64,000 bases of DNA from Actinomycetes bacterium (GCA_021809495.1 JAKAZI010000001.1:1-64000), one strand, 5' to 3'. Shown: positions 9,892 through 19,500, numbered from the stretch's first letter. A program made the numbers and translations. Notes: a model not told the origin generated them from the sequence alone.

Positions 9892-9976
9892 GGGTCGGTG
9901 CCCGAGCGGCCAATGGGATCTGGCTGTAAACCAGACGGCTTTGCCTACGGGGGTTCAAATCCCTCCCGGCCCACCA
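9892..9976 (+). tRNA. tRNA-Tyr (GTA)
   Basis: The acceptor arms GGGTCGG (9892-9898) and CCGGCCC (9966-9972) pair with one G-T wobble. The anticodon arm reads TCTGG, loop CTGTAAA, CCAGA, giving anticodon GTA. There is a long variable arm as expected for tyrosine tRNA, a T-loop GGTTCAAATCC, and an encoded CCA (9974-9976). Confidence 0.96.
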
Positions 9977-9977
9977 T

Positions 9978-10006
9978 GGCCGACCCCGCCACTGGCGGGG
10001 TCGGCC
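9978..10006 (+). terminator. Hairpin terminator after tRNA-Tyr
   Basis: A perfect 13 bp GC-rich stem (9978-9990 with 9994-10006) closes a 3-base loop directly after the tRNA CCA end. There is no following T-run, which is common for hairpin terminators in GC-rich actinobacteria. Confidence 0.7.
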
Positions 10007-10052
10007 GTCAGTGTTCTTCCGCCAAAGCGCGCGAGTCGTCGAGAGGAGTGGT

Positions 10053-11663
10053 GTGCATCGAGTCCGGGCGTTGACCGCGCGAATCCGCCACCACTACGAG
10101 CGCGTCGCGAACTCTTTCGAAACGGGCGTCCAGGTGCTCGAGCGGCGCTACACCCCGCTCGGTCGCTTCACGCCCGGCCCGTTCGAGGGCTGGTCGTTCC
10201 TCTGGCAGCCGGCCCTGCTCGGCCTGCTCGCCATGAGCCTGATCCTCGCGGGCGGCACGTTCACGAATTCGCCCTTCAAGTTCAACATGGCCGGCACGTG
10301 GTTCTTCGGCGAGCCGTCGCTCAACGCCACGGGTACGCCCAGTGAGACCAAGTCCCTGGTCGCGATCGTGCTCGTCTACGGGGGGCTGCTGCTGTTGATG
10401 CGGGTGTGGCTGCGACTAGCCGAGGTGATGAAGATCCACCCCGGCTCGCCGACCCGGCGCCTGTGGATCATGCTGATCCTCTGGAGCCTGCCCATGATCA
10501 TCGCCCCGCCGATGTTCTCGCGCGACGTCTTCAGCTACGCGGCCCAGGGTGAGATGACCAGTCACCACCTCAGTCCCTACGTGCTCGGGCCCTTCTCGCT
10601 CGGCTCGAGTCCCTACGTCAACCCCGTGGACCCGCTCTGGGGCAACGCCCCCGCCCCCTACGGCCCGCTCTTCTTGTTCCTCGACGGCAGCATCGCCCGC
10701 CTGAGCGGCCACCACCAGCTCGCGACCGTCGTCGGGCTGCGCCTGCTCGAGGTCATCGCCGTCGCGCTGATCGGACTCGGCCTGATCATGCTGGCGCGCG
10801 CGCTCGGACGCGACCCCGGCGAGGCGTTCGTTCTGGGCGCGATGAACCCCCTGGTCCTGTTGACGCTGATCGGCGGCGCCCACAACGACGCGATCATGAC
10901 GGCCCTGCTCGTCATCGGCATCGCCTTCGCCGTGCGACGACAACCGTGGCTGGCGCTGTTGTTCTGCTCGGCCGCCACCGCGATCAAGGCGCCGGCGGCC
11001 CTCGGGCTCGCCTACGTCGCCTGGACCTGGCTCGGGTCCTCGGCGAGCATCAAGGCGCGCCTCGTGCCCATCGCCAAGGCGACCCTCGTCGCGGCGGCGA
11101 CCCTCGGGTTCTCCTCGTGGATCGCCGGGTTCGGCTTCGGGTGGGTCCAGAACCTTCTCTCCAACGGCACCGTGCGATCGTGGGCCGCCCCGGCGACGGC
11201 CCTCGGGATGGCGCTCGGCAACACCCTGCACGCGCTGGGCCTGCACGCCGTCTCGACCACGTCAGTGCTCTCGGGGACCCGGTTCATCGGGCTCGCCGTC
11301 GCGGGGGCCTTCGCCATCTGGCTGCTCTGGCACGGCGAGCGGCGCGGGTGGGTCCGCTCCCTCGGGGTGTCGCTCGTGCTCGTGGTCGAGCTCGGCCCGG
11401 TCGTCCAGCCGTGGTACCTCGCCTGGGGACTGGTGCTGCTCGCCGCCAGCTATCGGGGCCGCGAGCACTTCTGGCTGCTCGCGCTCACGATCACCGGACC
11501 GTTCATCGGACTACCCGGCGGCCGCCAGCTGCTCACGGGGCTCGTCCACGCGAATCCCCTGCTCATCGCGGTCGCGGTGGCCATACTCGGGGGCGTGCTC
11601 GTCGCGCCGATGGGGCGCTGGACCCAGTGGTCCTGGCCCGAGGAACGCGCCCTCGTCAGTTAG
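10053..11663 (+). CDS. Polyprenol-phosphate-mannose-dependent mannosyltransferase, MptB-like
   Basis: GT-C glycosyltransferases of this family use polyprenyl-phosphate mannose outside the membrane; MptB adds alpha-1,6-mannose in lipomannan-type glycan synthesis. The 536-residue product has about 12 hydrophobic segments, an early acidic loop motif SRDVFSYAAQGEM typical of the catalytic extracytoplasmic loop, and the conserved NPVDPLWGNAPAPYGPL region. The GTG at 10053 follows GAGAGGAG, although the spacing is short. Its stop overlaps the convergent GNAT gene by 4 bp. Acceptor specificity is not known. Confidence 0.8.
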   Translation: MHRVRALTARIRHHYERVANSFETGVQVLERRYTPLGRFTPGPFEGWSFLWQPALLGLLAMSLILAGGTFTNSPFKFNMAGTWFFGEPSLNATGTPSETKSLVAIVLVYGGLLLLMRVWLRLAEVMKIHPGSPTRRLWIMLILWSLPMIIAPPMFSRDVFSYAAQGEMTSHHLSPYVLGPFSLGSSPYVNPVDPLWGNAPAPYGPLFLFLDGSIARLSGHHQLATVVGLRLLEVIAVALIGLGLIMLARALGRDPGEAFVLGAMNPLVLLTLIGGAHNDAIMTALLVIGIAFAVRRQPWLALLFCSAATAIKAPAALGLAYVAWTWLGSSASIKARLVPIAKATLVAAATLGFSSWIAGFGFGWVQNLLSNGTVRSWAAPATALGMALGNTLHALGLHAVSTTSVLSGTRFIGLAVAGAFAIWLLWHGERRGWVRSLGVSLVLVVELGPVVQPWYLAWGLVLLAASYRGREHFWLLALTITGPFIGLPGGRQLLTGLVHANPLLIAVAVAILGGVLVAPMGRWTQWSWPEERALVS

Positions 11664-12190
11664 GGCCGATCGGGCATCACGTACTGGTACTCGACGACGT
11701 CGAGCCACGTCCCGTGCTTGCGGCCGACTTCGATCTCGGTTCCGACCAGGGTGAAGCCACACTTCTCGTGGAGCCGGATCGACCCGTCGTTCTCCCCGAC
11801 GATCCGCGCGATCAGCGAGTGAAAGCCCGACTCCTGGGCGACGGCGATCAGCTCGCGCAACAGCAGTTCGCCCACGCCGCGCCCGCGGGCCCCGCGGTGG
11901 ACGTAGACCGAGTTCTCGACCGTCGTGAGGTAGGCCGGACGCTCGCGAAAGGGCGAGACCAGGGCGAAACCGATGATCCGGTCCCCACCGGCGCCCGTTT
12001 CGCCGACTTCGTCGTCCTCGTTCACCGCCACGAGACAGGGGTGGGTCGCGCGGTGCCGGCGGATCCAGGCGACCTGCTCGTCGTAGGTTCGCGCGACGAG
12101 GTCGAAGGTCACCGTCGTCTCGACGACCTCGGGGTTGTAGATGTTCATCAGGGCCGCGGCGTCGCTCTCGTCGACCAGGCGGATGCGCAT
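11660..12190 (-). CDS. GNAT-family N-acetyltransferase
   Basis: A 176-residue acetyl-CoA-dependent acetyltransferase resembling the phosphinothricin acetyltransferase group. The N-terminus RLVDESDAAALMNIYN, the TTVTFDL pattern, and the acetyl-CoA loop ARGRGVGELLLREL (about 115-128) followed by ENDGSIRLHEKCGF are typical. The substrate cannot be assigned; most members of this group are not resistance proteins. The ATG at 12190 is preferred because of a TACCCT hexamer 6 bp upstream. Confidence 0.85.
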   Translation of the reverse strand: MRIRLVDESDAAALMNIYNPEVVETTVTFDLVARTYDEQVAWIRRHRATHPCLVAVNEDDEVGETGAGGDRIIGFALVSPFRERPAYLTTVENSVYVHRGARGRGVGELLLRELIAVAQESGFHSLIARIVGENDGSIRLHEKCGFTLVGTEIEVGRKHGTWLDVVEYQYVMPDRP

Positions 12191-12196
12191 GCACCA

Positions 12197-12202
12197 AGGG
12201 TA
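12197..12202 (-). promoter_or_regulatory. -10-like hexamer for the GNAT gene (leaderless)
   Basis: TACCCT on the minus strand, 6 bp from the ATG at 12190. No Shine-Dalgarno is seen. Confidence 0.4.
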
Positions 12203-12214
12203 GTGCGGCCCGGG

Positions 12215-12244
12215 TGGAAAGCGAGGGCCCCGGGGCACTACAAT
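12215..12244 (+). promoter_or_regulatory. Candidate promoter of the tRNA-Thr/tRNA-Met/rpmG unit
   Basis: TACAAT (12239-12244) is a near-consensus -10. A weak TGGAAA (12215-12220) lies 18 bp upstream. The tRNA begins 28 bp downstream. Confidence 0.45.
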
Positions 12245-12271
12245 TCCCCTTCGCGTCGTTTACGGCGTGTC

Positions 12272-12343
<72 letters not shown>

Positions 12344-12348
12344 CGCCA

Positions 12349-12425
12349 GGCGGCGTAGCTCAGGTGGTTAGAGCACACGGCTCATAATCGTGGTGTCGCG
12401 GGTTCGACTCCCGCCGCCGCTACCA
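12349..12425 (+). tRNA. tRNA-Met (CAT)
   Basis: The acceptor GGCGGCG (12349-12355) pairs with CGCCGCT (12415-12421). The anticodon loop CTCATAA gives CAT. An encoded ACCA tail ends at 12425. The first pair is G-T, not the mismatch of an initiator tRNA, so this is probably elongator Met; an Ile tRNA with lysidine at CAT cannot be excluded. Confidence 0.93.
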
Positions 12426-12466
12426 GGCACGGTTACCGGCAGTACCAGTAGGAAAGCGAGAAGACG

Positions 12467-12631
12467 ATGGCGAAGAACGAGAAGCGAGTGCAGGTGACCC
12501 TCGCCTGCGAGGACTGCAAACGGCGGAACTACATCACGATGAAGAACAAGGTGAACGACCGCGAACGCATCGAGATGAAGAAGTACTGCCGGTTCGAGCG
12601 GCGTCACACGCTGCACAAAGAGACCCGATAG
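12467..12631 (+). CDS. rpmG: 50S ribosomal protein L33
   Basis: A 54-residue large-subunit protein, recognised by NYITMKNK and the RRHTLHKET end. The zinc-ribbon form of L33 has two CxxC pairs. Here the first pair is intact (C14, C17), but the second has only C41, with E44 at the fourth ligand position. It lies between tRNA-Met and tRNA-Trp, upstream of secE-nusG, the normal actinobacterial order. A GGAAAGCGAGAAG sequence precedes the ATG. Confidence 0.94.
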   Translation: MAKNEKRVQVTLACEDCKRRNYITMKNKVNDRERIEMKKYCRFERRHTLHKETR

Positions 12632-12653
12632 GGACGTTCCCCGGGGTTGGTGG

Positions 12654-12659
12654 TAGGCT
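12654..12659 (+). promoter_or_regulatory. Possible -10-like hexamer before tRNA-Trp
   Basis: TAGGCT 26 bp before the tRNA-Trp 5' end. It could drive tRNA-Trp and secE-nusG independently of rpmG. No clear -35. Confidence 0.3.
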
Positions 12660-12685
12660 AGACACTCCTTGCGGCCGTGGGCCTA

Positions 12686-12758
12686 AGGGCAGTGGCTCAA
12701 TTGGTAGAGCACCGGTCTCCAAAACCGGGGGTTGGGGGTTCGAGTCCCTCCTGCCCTG
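12686..12758 (+). tRNA. tRNA-Trp (CCA)
   Basis: The acceptor AGGGCAG (12686-12692) pairs with CTGCCCT (12751-12757), discriminator G. The anticodon arm CCGGT, loop CTCCAAA, ACCGG gives CCA. The 3' CCA is not encoded. Confidence 0.96.
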
Positions 12759-12806
12759 CTCGGAGATTCTTGAGAACCGCAGTACCAGATCAGTGAACGA
12801 GACGAG

Positions 12807-13103
12807 ATGAACCGCGAACAGAAGCGCATGATGCAGCGACAGGGCCAGGTGGGCGCCGACGGCGCCTCCACCCGTCGCGCCACCTCGGCCCAGGATCTCC
12901 AGCGGCGCCGCAGCGAGCGGACCAGACCCCGTCAGTTCCTGCGCGAGGTTCGCGACGAGATGCGTCAGGTCGCCTGGCCCAAGCGGCCCGAGGTCATCAA
13001 CTACACGACCATCGTCTTCTTCGTGCTCGTCTTCATGACCGCCCTCATCTTCGGGTTGGGCGCGGGATTCTCCAAATTCGTCACGTTCTTCTTCCAGAAG
13101 TAG
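12807..13103 (+). CDS. secE: Preprotein translocase subunit SecE
   Basis: Essential clamp subunit of the SecYEG channel. The 98-residue product has an unstructured basic N-terminus, the conserved amphipathic helix with EVRDEMRQVAWPKRPEV (about 46-62) and a single C-terminal membrane helix (about 66-92). This is the short, single-helix form seen in actinobacteria. It sits between tRNA-Trp and nusG as usual. Confidence 0.95.
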   Translation: MNREQKRMMQRQGQVGADGASTRRATSAQDLQRRRSERTRPRQFLREVRDEMRQVAWPKRPEVINYTTIVFFVLVFMTALIFGLGAGFSKFVTFFFQK

Positions 13104-13108
13104 GCAGC

Positions 13109-13753
13109 ATGAGCGATATGTCCACGACCGAGCACGACGAGCACGACGCTGGCCTTGAGGACGTCTTTGACGACGAGGTCGTCGACGCCGTCGAGAGCGC
13201 CTTCGACCGTCCCGGACGCTGGTACATCGTGCACACCTTCGCCGGCCACGAGCAGAAGGTCATCGGGGCGCTCAACAACATCATCAAGAGTCGCGAGCTC
13301 GGCGAGAGCATCTACGAGATCTACCTGCCCGAAGAGGACGTCACCGAGTTCAAGGGCGGCAAGAAGGTCACCGTCTCCAAGCGGATGTTCCCGAGCTACC
13401 TGCTGATCCGCTGCGAGCCGGACCCCGAGATCTTCTACGTCATCGGCTCGACGCCCGGGGTCACCGGCTTCGTCGGCGCCGAGAAGACGCGCCCGACGGC
13501 GCTGACCCGCCGCGAGGTCGACAACATCATCCGTCCCCACGTCGAGGGCGCGGAGCCGGCTCAGAAGCGCCGCATGCCGAGCCACGAGTTCGAGGTCAAC
13601 GACACCGTCCAGATCAAGACGGGTCCGTTCGCGACCTTCTCGGGCCACGTGGCCGAAATCAACGAAGATCAGCTGAAGGTCAAGGTGTTGGTCGACATCT
13701 TCGGCCGCGAGACCCCGGTGGAGCTCGACTTCACCCAGGTCACGAAGCTCTAG
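13109..13753 (+). CDS. nusG: Transcription antitermination/termination factor NusG
   Basis: Binds RNA polymerase and links it to Rho, NusE or the leading ribosome. The 214-residue product has an acidic N-terminal extension (residues 1-30, rich in Asp/Glu), the NGN domain starting at [15 protein letters not shown], and a C-terminal KOW domain ([15 protein letters not shown]). The acidic extension is common in actinobacterial NusG. It is 5 bp after secE. Confidence 0.96.
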   Translation: MSDMSTTEHDEHDAGLEDVFDDEVVDAVESAFDRPGRWYIVHTFAGHEQKVIGALNNIIKSRELGESIYEIYLPEEDVTEFKGGKKVTVSKRMFPSYLLIRCEPDPEIFYVIGSTPGVTGFVGAEKTRPTALTRREVDNIIRPHVEGAEPAQKRRMPSHEFEVNDTVQIKTGPFATFSGHVAEINEDQLKVKVLVDIFGRETPVELDFTQVTKL

Positions 13754-13770
13754 GACTAAGGAGAACCACC

Positions 13771-14196
13771 ATGGCGAAAAAGATCACCGCGATCGTCAAG
13801 ATCCAACTCGAGGCGGGTGCCGCGACGCCGGCGCCCCCGGTCGGTACCGCGCTCGGGCCGCACGGCATCCAGACGATGGAGTTCTGCAAGCAGTACAACG
13901 CGGCCACCGAGTCGATGCGCGGCACCACCATCCCGGTGGACATCACCATCTACGAGGACCGGTCGTTCACCTTCGTGCTCAAGACCCCCCCGACCCCGGT
14001 GTTGCTACGCCAGGCCGCGGGTGTCGCCAAGGGGGCCCGCACGGCGGGTCGCGAGACCGTCGCGTCGGTCACCATGGACCAGGTCGAGGAGATCGCCAAG
14101 ACCAAGCTCAAGGACCTCAACACCGACGACCTCGAGATGGCCAAACTGCAGGTGGCGGGCACGGCCCGCTCCATGGGCATCTCGGTAGCGGGCTAG
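13771..14196 (+). CDS. rplK: 50S ribosomal protein L11
   Basis: Forms the stalk base with 23S rRNA and is the target region of thiopeptides and stringent-response sensing. The 141-residue product has the N-terminal proline-rich [17 protein letters not shown] motif and the C-terminal rRNA-binding domain ending in [10 protein letters not shown]. Length is standard. It is preceded by AAGGAGA and followed by rplA after 11 bp. Confidence 0.97.
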   Translation: MAKKITAIVKIQLEAGAATPAPPVGTALGPHGIQTMEFCKQYNAATESMRGTTIPVDITIYEDRSFTFVLKTPPTPVLLRQAAGVAKGARTAGRETVASVTMDQVEEIAKTKLKDLNTDDLEMAKLQVAGTARSMGISVAG

Positions 14197-14207
14197 GAGA
14201 TAGAACA

Positions 14208-14930
14208 GTGAAGCACGGCAAAAAGTACACGAACGCACTGGCCCAGGTCGACCGCGAGTCCCTCGTCGGCGTGACCGAGGCGATCGAGAAGGTCAAGGCC
14301 CTCGCCACGGCGAAGTTCGACGAGACGGTGGAGATCGCCGTTCGCCTCGGGGTCGACCCGCGCCGCGCCGAGCAGATCGTGCGCGGCACGCTCTCGCTGC
14401 CCGCGGGCACCGGCAAGACGAACCGGATCGTGGTCTTCGCCGCCGGTGAGGCCGCGCAGGCCGCGCGCGACGCGGGCGCCGACGAGGTCGGCGCCGACGA
14501 CCTCGTCGCCAAGGTGGCCGGGGGCTTCCTCGACTTCGACGTCGCGATCGCGACGCCGGACCTCATGGGCAAGGTCGGCGGACTGGGCCGCGTGCTCGGA
14601 CCGCGCGGTCTGATGCCGAACCCGAAGACGGGCACCGTCACCATGGACGTGGCGCGCGCCGTCGGCGAGTTCAAGGGTGGCCGCGTCGAGTACCGCACCG
14701 ACAAGATCGGCAACGTCCAGCTGCGCGTGGGCAAGGTGAGCTTCTCGACCGCGGACCTCGTGCGCAACGTGCACGCCGTCTTGGACGAGCTCGTGCGCGC
14801 CAAGCCGTCGAGCTCCAAGGGCCGCTACATGCTGAGCGTGACCGTCTCGTCGACGATGGGACCCGGGGTCAAGATCGACCCGTCGCGGGCCCGCGACGCC
14901 GACGAGGTCCTCGCCAGCGCCACCGCGTAG
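14208..14930 (+). CDS. rplA: 50S ribosomal protein L1
   Basis: Forms the L1 stalk that handles E-site tRNA and represses its own operon in many bacteria. The 240-residue product has the conserved [13 protein letters not shown] and the [15 protein letters not shown] motif. It starts at GTG (14208). The rplK-rplA pair is followed by a 200 bp gap that holds the L10-type leader. Confidence 0.97.
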   Translation: MKHGKKYTNALAQVDRESLVGVTEAIEKVKALATAKFDETVEIAVRLGVDPRRAEQIVRGTLSLPAGTGKTNRIVVFAAGEAAQAARDAGADEVGADDLVAKVAGGFLDFDVAIATPDLMGKVGGLGRVLGPRGLMPNPKTGTVTMDVARAVGEFKGGRVEYRTDKIGNVQLRVGKVSFSTADLVRNVHAVLDELVRAKPSSSKGRYMLSVTVSSTMGPGVKIDPSRARDADEVLASATA

Positions 14931-15003
14931 CTTTTGCGGTGGTGGGCGCGGACCCACTAGCATGACCACCCGGCACCCTCGGGTGCGACAGTCGTAACAG
15001 AAC

Positions 15004-15099
15004 GCCGAAGACATCCGGTGGGGGAGACCCCTCAAGGGACCATACGGTCCGCCTGACGAGGAGTTCGAGCGGGGCCGCGGCCCTCTCGGATGTCTTGGC
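15004..15099 (+). promoter_or_regulatory. L10-type ribosomal protein leader RNA
   Basis: In the rplA-rplJ gap, AAGACATCCG (15008-15017) pairs perfectly with CGGATGTCTT (15087-15096), enclosing smaller hairpins GGGG-AGA-CCCC (15021-15031) and GGACC-ATAC-GGTCC (15037-15050). A further small hairpin lies upstream at 14973-14986. Position and shape match the known L10 leader, where L10(L12)4 binds and represses rplJL translation. Confidence 0.75.
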
Positions 15100-15130
15100 C
15101 CGCACCGGGCGGCATCCGGAGAGGAGCACC

Positions 15131-15847
15131 ATGAGCAAGATTCGTCCCGACAAGGTCGCCACCGTCGACGAGGTCTCCTCGCGCGTCTCATCGACCGCGA
15201 CGGCCGTGGTCACCGAGTACCGCGGACTGACCGTCGCCCAGATCTCGACCCTGCGGCGCACCCTGCGCACGCTGGGCGCGGACTACAAGGTCTTCAAGAA
15301 CACCCTCGTGCTGCGCGCCATCGCCGGCACCTCGGTCGAGCCGATGGGCACCTTCCTGCAGGGTCCCACCGCCATCGCCTTCATCGACGGTGACGTCTCA
15401 GCGGTGGCCAAGGCGCTGCGCGACTTCACCAAGGAGGCGCCGGCCTTGATCGTCAAGGGCGGCGTGCTCGACGGCCGGGCCCTGTCGGCCAAGGACCTCA
15501 CCGCCCTCGCCGACCTGCCGAGCCGCGACGTGCTGCTCGCCCAGCTGGCCGGGTTGATCGCCTCACCGCTTCGCACCATGGCCGGCCTCTTGAAGGCCGT
15601 CCCGCAGAACCTCGCCTACGGCCTCGCGGCCCTGATCGACGCCAAGGGTGGCCCCGCCACCGCGTCGGTCGAGTCGCCGGCCACCGAGACTCCGGCCGGG
15701 GTCGAGGACGCCGCACCAGCGGCGAGCGACGACGCCGCGGCACCCGTCGCGGAGGTCGCGGACGAGGCGGCGGCTAGCGCCGACGCCGAACCCGAAACCC
15801 CCGAGGCGCCCGCAGTGGACGCCGCGAACGAAGAACCGGCCGAATAA
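15131..15847 (+). CDS. rplJ: 50S ribosomal protein L10
   Basis: Anchors the L12 stalk to the ribosome. The 238-residue product has the L10 core (1 to about 173; TEYRGLTVAQISTLRR and the L12-binding helix LAYGLAALID) and then an Ala/Glu/Pro-rich acidic tail of roughly 65 residues. Ordinary L10 is about 165-175 residues. The ATG at 15131 follows GGAGAGGAG; an upstream in-frame ATG at 15095 would run through the leader stem. Confidence 0.96.
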   Translation: MSKIRPDKVATVDEVSSRVSSTATAVVTEYRGLTVAQISTLRRTLRTLGADYKVFKNTLVLRAIAGTSVEPMGTFLQGPTAIAFIDGDVSAVAKALRDFTKEAPALIVKGGVLDGRALSAKDLTALADLPSRDVLLAQLAGLIASPLRTMAGLLKAVPQNLAYGLAALIDAKGGPATASVESPATETPAGVEDAAPAASDDAAAPVAEVADEAAASADAEPETPEAPAVDAANEEPAE

Positions 15848-15879
15848 CAACCACGACGAAGTAGAGAGAAGGAGACATC

Positions 15880-16269
15880 ATGGCTGCAACCCTTACCAAG
15901 GAGCAGATCCTCGACGGAATCGCCGGTCTGACGGTGATCGAGTTGAGCGAACTGCTTAAAGAGTTCGAAGAGAAGTTCGGCGTCACGGCCGCGGCGCCCG
16001 TCGCCGTCGCCGCACCGGCCGCGGCCGGTGGTGGCGCGGACGAGGCCGTCGAGGAGAAGAGCGACTTCGACGTCATCCTCGTGAGCGGCGGCGAGAAGAA
16101 GATCCAGGTCATCAAGGAAGTGCGTTCCTTGACCAACCTGGGCCTGAAGGAAGCCAAGGACCTCGTCGACGGCGCCCCCAAGCCCGTCCTGGAGAAGGTC
16201 TCCAAGGCCGACGCGGAGAAGGCCAAGGCCGCCCTCGAGGCCGCCGGCGCCACCGTCGAACTCAAGTAA
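15880..16269 (+). CDS. rplL: 50S ribosomal protein L7/L12
   Basis: Stalk protein that recruits and stimulates translational GTPases. The 129-residue product has the N-terminal dimerisation domain, an Ala-rich hinge at about 40-52, and the C-terminal domain with [24 protein letters not shown]. Length and composition are typical. It is preceded by GAAGGAGA. Confidence 0.97.
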   Translation: MAATLTKEQILDGIAGLTVIELSELLKEFEEKFGVTAAAPVAVAAPAAAGGGADEAVEEKSDFDVILVSGGEKKIQVIKEVRSLTNLGLKEAKDLVDGAPKPVLEKVSKADAEKAKAALEAAGATVELK

Positions 16270-16282
16270 TCAGGGGATTTAC

Positions 16283-16321
16283 GAGACGGGCCCGGTCGAT
16301 TCGTTCGGCCGGGCCCGTCTC
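16283..16321 (+). terminator. Strong hairpin between rplL and rpoB
   Basis: A 17 bp stem (16283-16299 with 16305-16321, one T-G wobble) closes a 5-base loop 14 bp after the rplL stop. No T-run follows. It probably ends or attenuates rplJL transcription before rpoBC. Confidence 0.7.
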
Positions 16322-16334
16322 GCTCCCGCGGTAC

Positions 16335-16363
16335 TTGACCGCGGGGGCGAAGTTGCCTAACGT
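16335..16363 (+). promoter_or_regulatory. Candidate rpoB promoter P1
   Basis: TTGACC (16335-16340) and TAACGT (16358-16363) with the optimal 17 bp spacer. It lies just after the rplL hairpin. Confidence 0.55.
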
Positions 16364-16407
16364 GGCCGCAACCGCCTAGCGGCCGCGTACCCCGTGGGGG
16401 GCGCCAC

Positions 16408-16437
16408 TTGCGCGTCGCCCGCTCCAGGGACTAGAGT
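16408..16437 (+). promoter_or_regulatory. Candidate rpoB promoter P2
   Basis: TTGCGC (16408-16413) and TAGAGT (16432-16437), 18 bp apart, about 110 bp before the rpoB start. Confidence 0.4.
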
Positions 16438-16547
16438 CGAAAGACCGTGCCCCTGCGTCTCACTTCGTCGTCCCCTGTTGTCGTCGCTGCTGCTGCGCGC
16501 GCACGTTTCTGCCTGGTTCACCCACCCACGACACGGAGGATAGACCG

Positions 16548-19500
16548 TTGACGTCTCGGTCCATTAGCCCGGAACGCTTTAACTTCTCAGCGCTGGGTGA
16601 AGCGTATCCGCTGCCCAACCTGCTCGAAATTCAGCGTGACAGTTTTGACCTGTTCATGCGCCAGGGATTGCGCGAGGCCTTCGCGGCCATCTCGCCGATC
16701 ACCGACTTCACCGGTCGCCTGAGCCTCGAGCTCGAGTTCGACCCCGACGACGCGGACCTGAAGAGCCCGCCGAAGTTCACGGTGGAGGAGTGCCGCCAAC
16801 GCGCCACGACCTTCAGCCAGCCGATCTTCGTGCGCGCGCGCTTCCTCAACTCCGAGACCGGTGAGATCAAGGAGCAGACCGTCTTCATGGGGGACTTCCC
16901 CATCATGACCGAGCAGGGCACCTTCATCATCAACGGCACCGAGCGCGTCGTGGTCAGCCAGCTGGTGCGCTCACCGGGCGTGCTGTTCCAGCCGGGCAAG
17001 GACGAGAAGGTGGCCTTCGAGGGCACCATCCACCCGAGCCGCGGCGAGTGGCTCCAGGTCGACCTCGAAGAGAAGAAGAACAAGTCGGCCAACGCCGGCG
17101 CGCGCATCGCGCGAAAGCGCCGCGTGTCGATCTTCTCGCTGCTGCGAGCCCTGGACACCGCGATCGACGAAGCGTTCTTCGAGAAGTTCGTGGCCCACTT
17201 CGAGTTCCTCGAGGACCAGTACCACGCGGACTGGAAGAAGGCGCACGTCGAGATCGCGCGTCACATGGACAAGTACAACATCGAGGACAGCCCCGAGGGC
17301 TTCCAGCGCGCCAGCCAGGAGACCGCCTGGCTCGAGATCTACCGCCGCGCCCGTCCCGGCGAGGTCCAGACCGTCGAGGCCGCCCGCCAGTACTTCGAGG
17401 GCGCCTTCTTCTCGGACAAGCGCTACGACCTGTCGCGCGTGGGCCGCTACAAGCTCGACCGCAAGCTCGGTGGCGAGGTCGCGAAGAACGTCGAGCTCTT
17501 CGGCGACCTGCTCGAGCGTCCGACCCCCGACCTGCACGTGCTGGCCAAGGCCGAGGTGCTCGCTACGGCGACCTACCTGCTCAACCTGGCGCGCGACCGC
17601 ACCGCCAAGGAGACGACCTACCACATCGACGACCAGGACCACTTCGCGAACCGCCGCATCCGCAGCGTGGGCGAGTTGATCCAAAACGCCCTGCGCACGG
17701 GTCTGTCGCGCATGGAGCGCGTCGTTCGTGAGCGCATGAACACCCAGGACGTCGAGGCCATCGCGCCCCAGACCCTGATCAACATCCGTCCCGTCATGTC
17801 GGCAATCAAGGAGTTCTTCGCGACCTCCCAGCTGAGCCAGTTCATGGACCAGAACAACCCCCTGTCGGGACTCACCCACAAGCGTCGCCTCTCGGCGCTC
17901 GGACCGGGCGGTCTATCGCGCGAGCGCGCCGGCCTCGAAGTGCGTGACGTCCACTCGTCCCACTACGGCCGCATGTGCCCGATCGAGACCCCGGAGGGCC
18001 CGAACGTCGGTCTGATCGGCTACCTCGCCAACTACGCGCGCATCAACGAGTACGGCTTCATCGAGACGCCCTACCGCGTCGTCGAAGGCGGTCGGGTCAC
18101 CGGCGAGGTCCGGTACTTCACCGCCGACGAGGAGGAGCGCTTCGTTATCGCCCAGGCCAACACCGAGCTCGACGAAGCCGGCAACCTGGTCGCCGACCGC
18201 GTGCTCGTTCGTCGCGGCCCGGTGGGCACCGGCGTGCGCGTCGGTTCGTCGAACCGGTCGTCCTCGACGACCTCGGAGATCGACTTCGTCAAGCCCGACG
18301 AGGTCGAGCTGATGGACGTCTCGACCCGCCAGGTCATCTCGGTGGCCACCTCGCTGATCCCCTTCGTCGAGCACGACGACGCCCAGCGCGCGCTCATGGG
18401 CGCCAACATGCAAAAGCAGGCCGTGCCGCTCGTCATGCCCGAGGCCCCCTTCGTGGGCACCGGCATGGAGGCGCGCGCGGCGCTCGACTCGGGTGACGTG
18501 CTGATCGCGGAGGGCGAGGGCGTCGTGCGCTCGGTCTCGGGCGACCGCATCGTCGTCGAGTACGAGAAGCACGTGACCGACCGCTACGGCAACACGCTCG
18601 GCAAGAAGCAGTACAACCTCAACAAGTTCCGCCGTTCGAACCAGGACACCTCGATCAACCAGAAGCCGCTCGTCTTCGGTGGCGAGGTCGTCAAGTCGGG
18701 CGACCTGCTGGCTGACGGCACCTCGACCAGCCACGGCGAGCTCGCGCTCGGCAAGAACCTGCTCGTGGCCTACATGCCGTGGGAGGGCTTCAACTACGAA
18801 GACGCGATCATCCTGTCCGAGCGCCTCGTGCGCGACGACGTGCTGACCTCGATCCACGTCAAGGAGTACGAGATCGACGCGCGCGACACCAAGCTTGGCG
18901 CCGAGGAGATCACCCGGGACATCCCGAACCTGCCCGACGACATCCTGGCCGACCTCGACGACCGCGGCATCGTGCGCATCGGCGCCGAAGTCCAGCCCGG
19001 CGACATCCTCGTCGGCAAGGTCACCCCGAAGGGTGAGACCGAGCAGAGCCCCGAGGAACGACTGCTTCGCGCCATCTTCGGCGAGAAGGCCCGCGAGGTG
19101 CGAGACACTTCGCTGAAGGTGCCCCACGGCGAGTCCGGCAAGGTCATCGACGTCAAGGTCTACAGCCGCGACGAAGACCACGAGATGCAGCCCGGCGTCA
19201 ACCAGCTCGTCAAGGTCTACGTCGCCCAGAAGCGCAAGATCTCCGAGGGCGACAAGCTCGCCGGACGACACGGCAACAAGGGCGTCATCTCCAAGGTGCT
19301 GCCCGAAGAGGACATGCCGTTCCTCGAAGACGGCACCCCGGTGGACATCATCCTCTCGCCGCTCGGCGTGCCGAGCCGCATGAACGTGGGCCAGGTCCTC
19401 GAGAGTCACCTGGGCTACGCCGCGCGTCACGGCTGGGCCGGCATCGAGGTCAACCCCGCGGTTGGCACCTCGGGCCACGACGACCAGAGCGATCCGGCCA

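Noticed and set aside
11660-12190. Assignment of the GNAT gene as a phosphinothricin resistance gene.
   Set aside because: The sequence group is close, but most members have other or unknown substrates, and nothing nearby supports this function.
16425-16444. A sequence in the rpoB promoter region that matches about 12 of 20 DosR consensus positions.
   Set aside because: It overlaps the candidate -10 (TAGAGT), fails two fixed core positions (GTCGA instead of GNCCC), and has no activator geometry. It shows that a 12 of 20 match can arise by chance, so I lowered confidence in the other sites.
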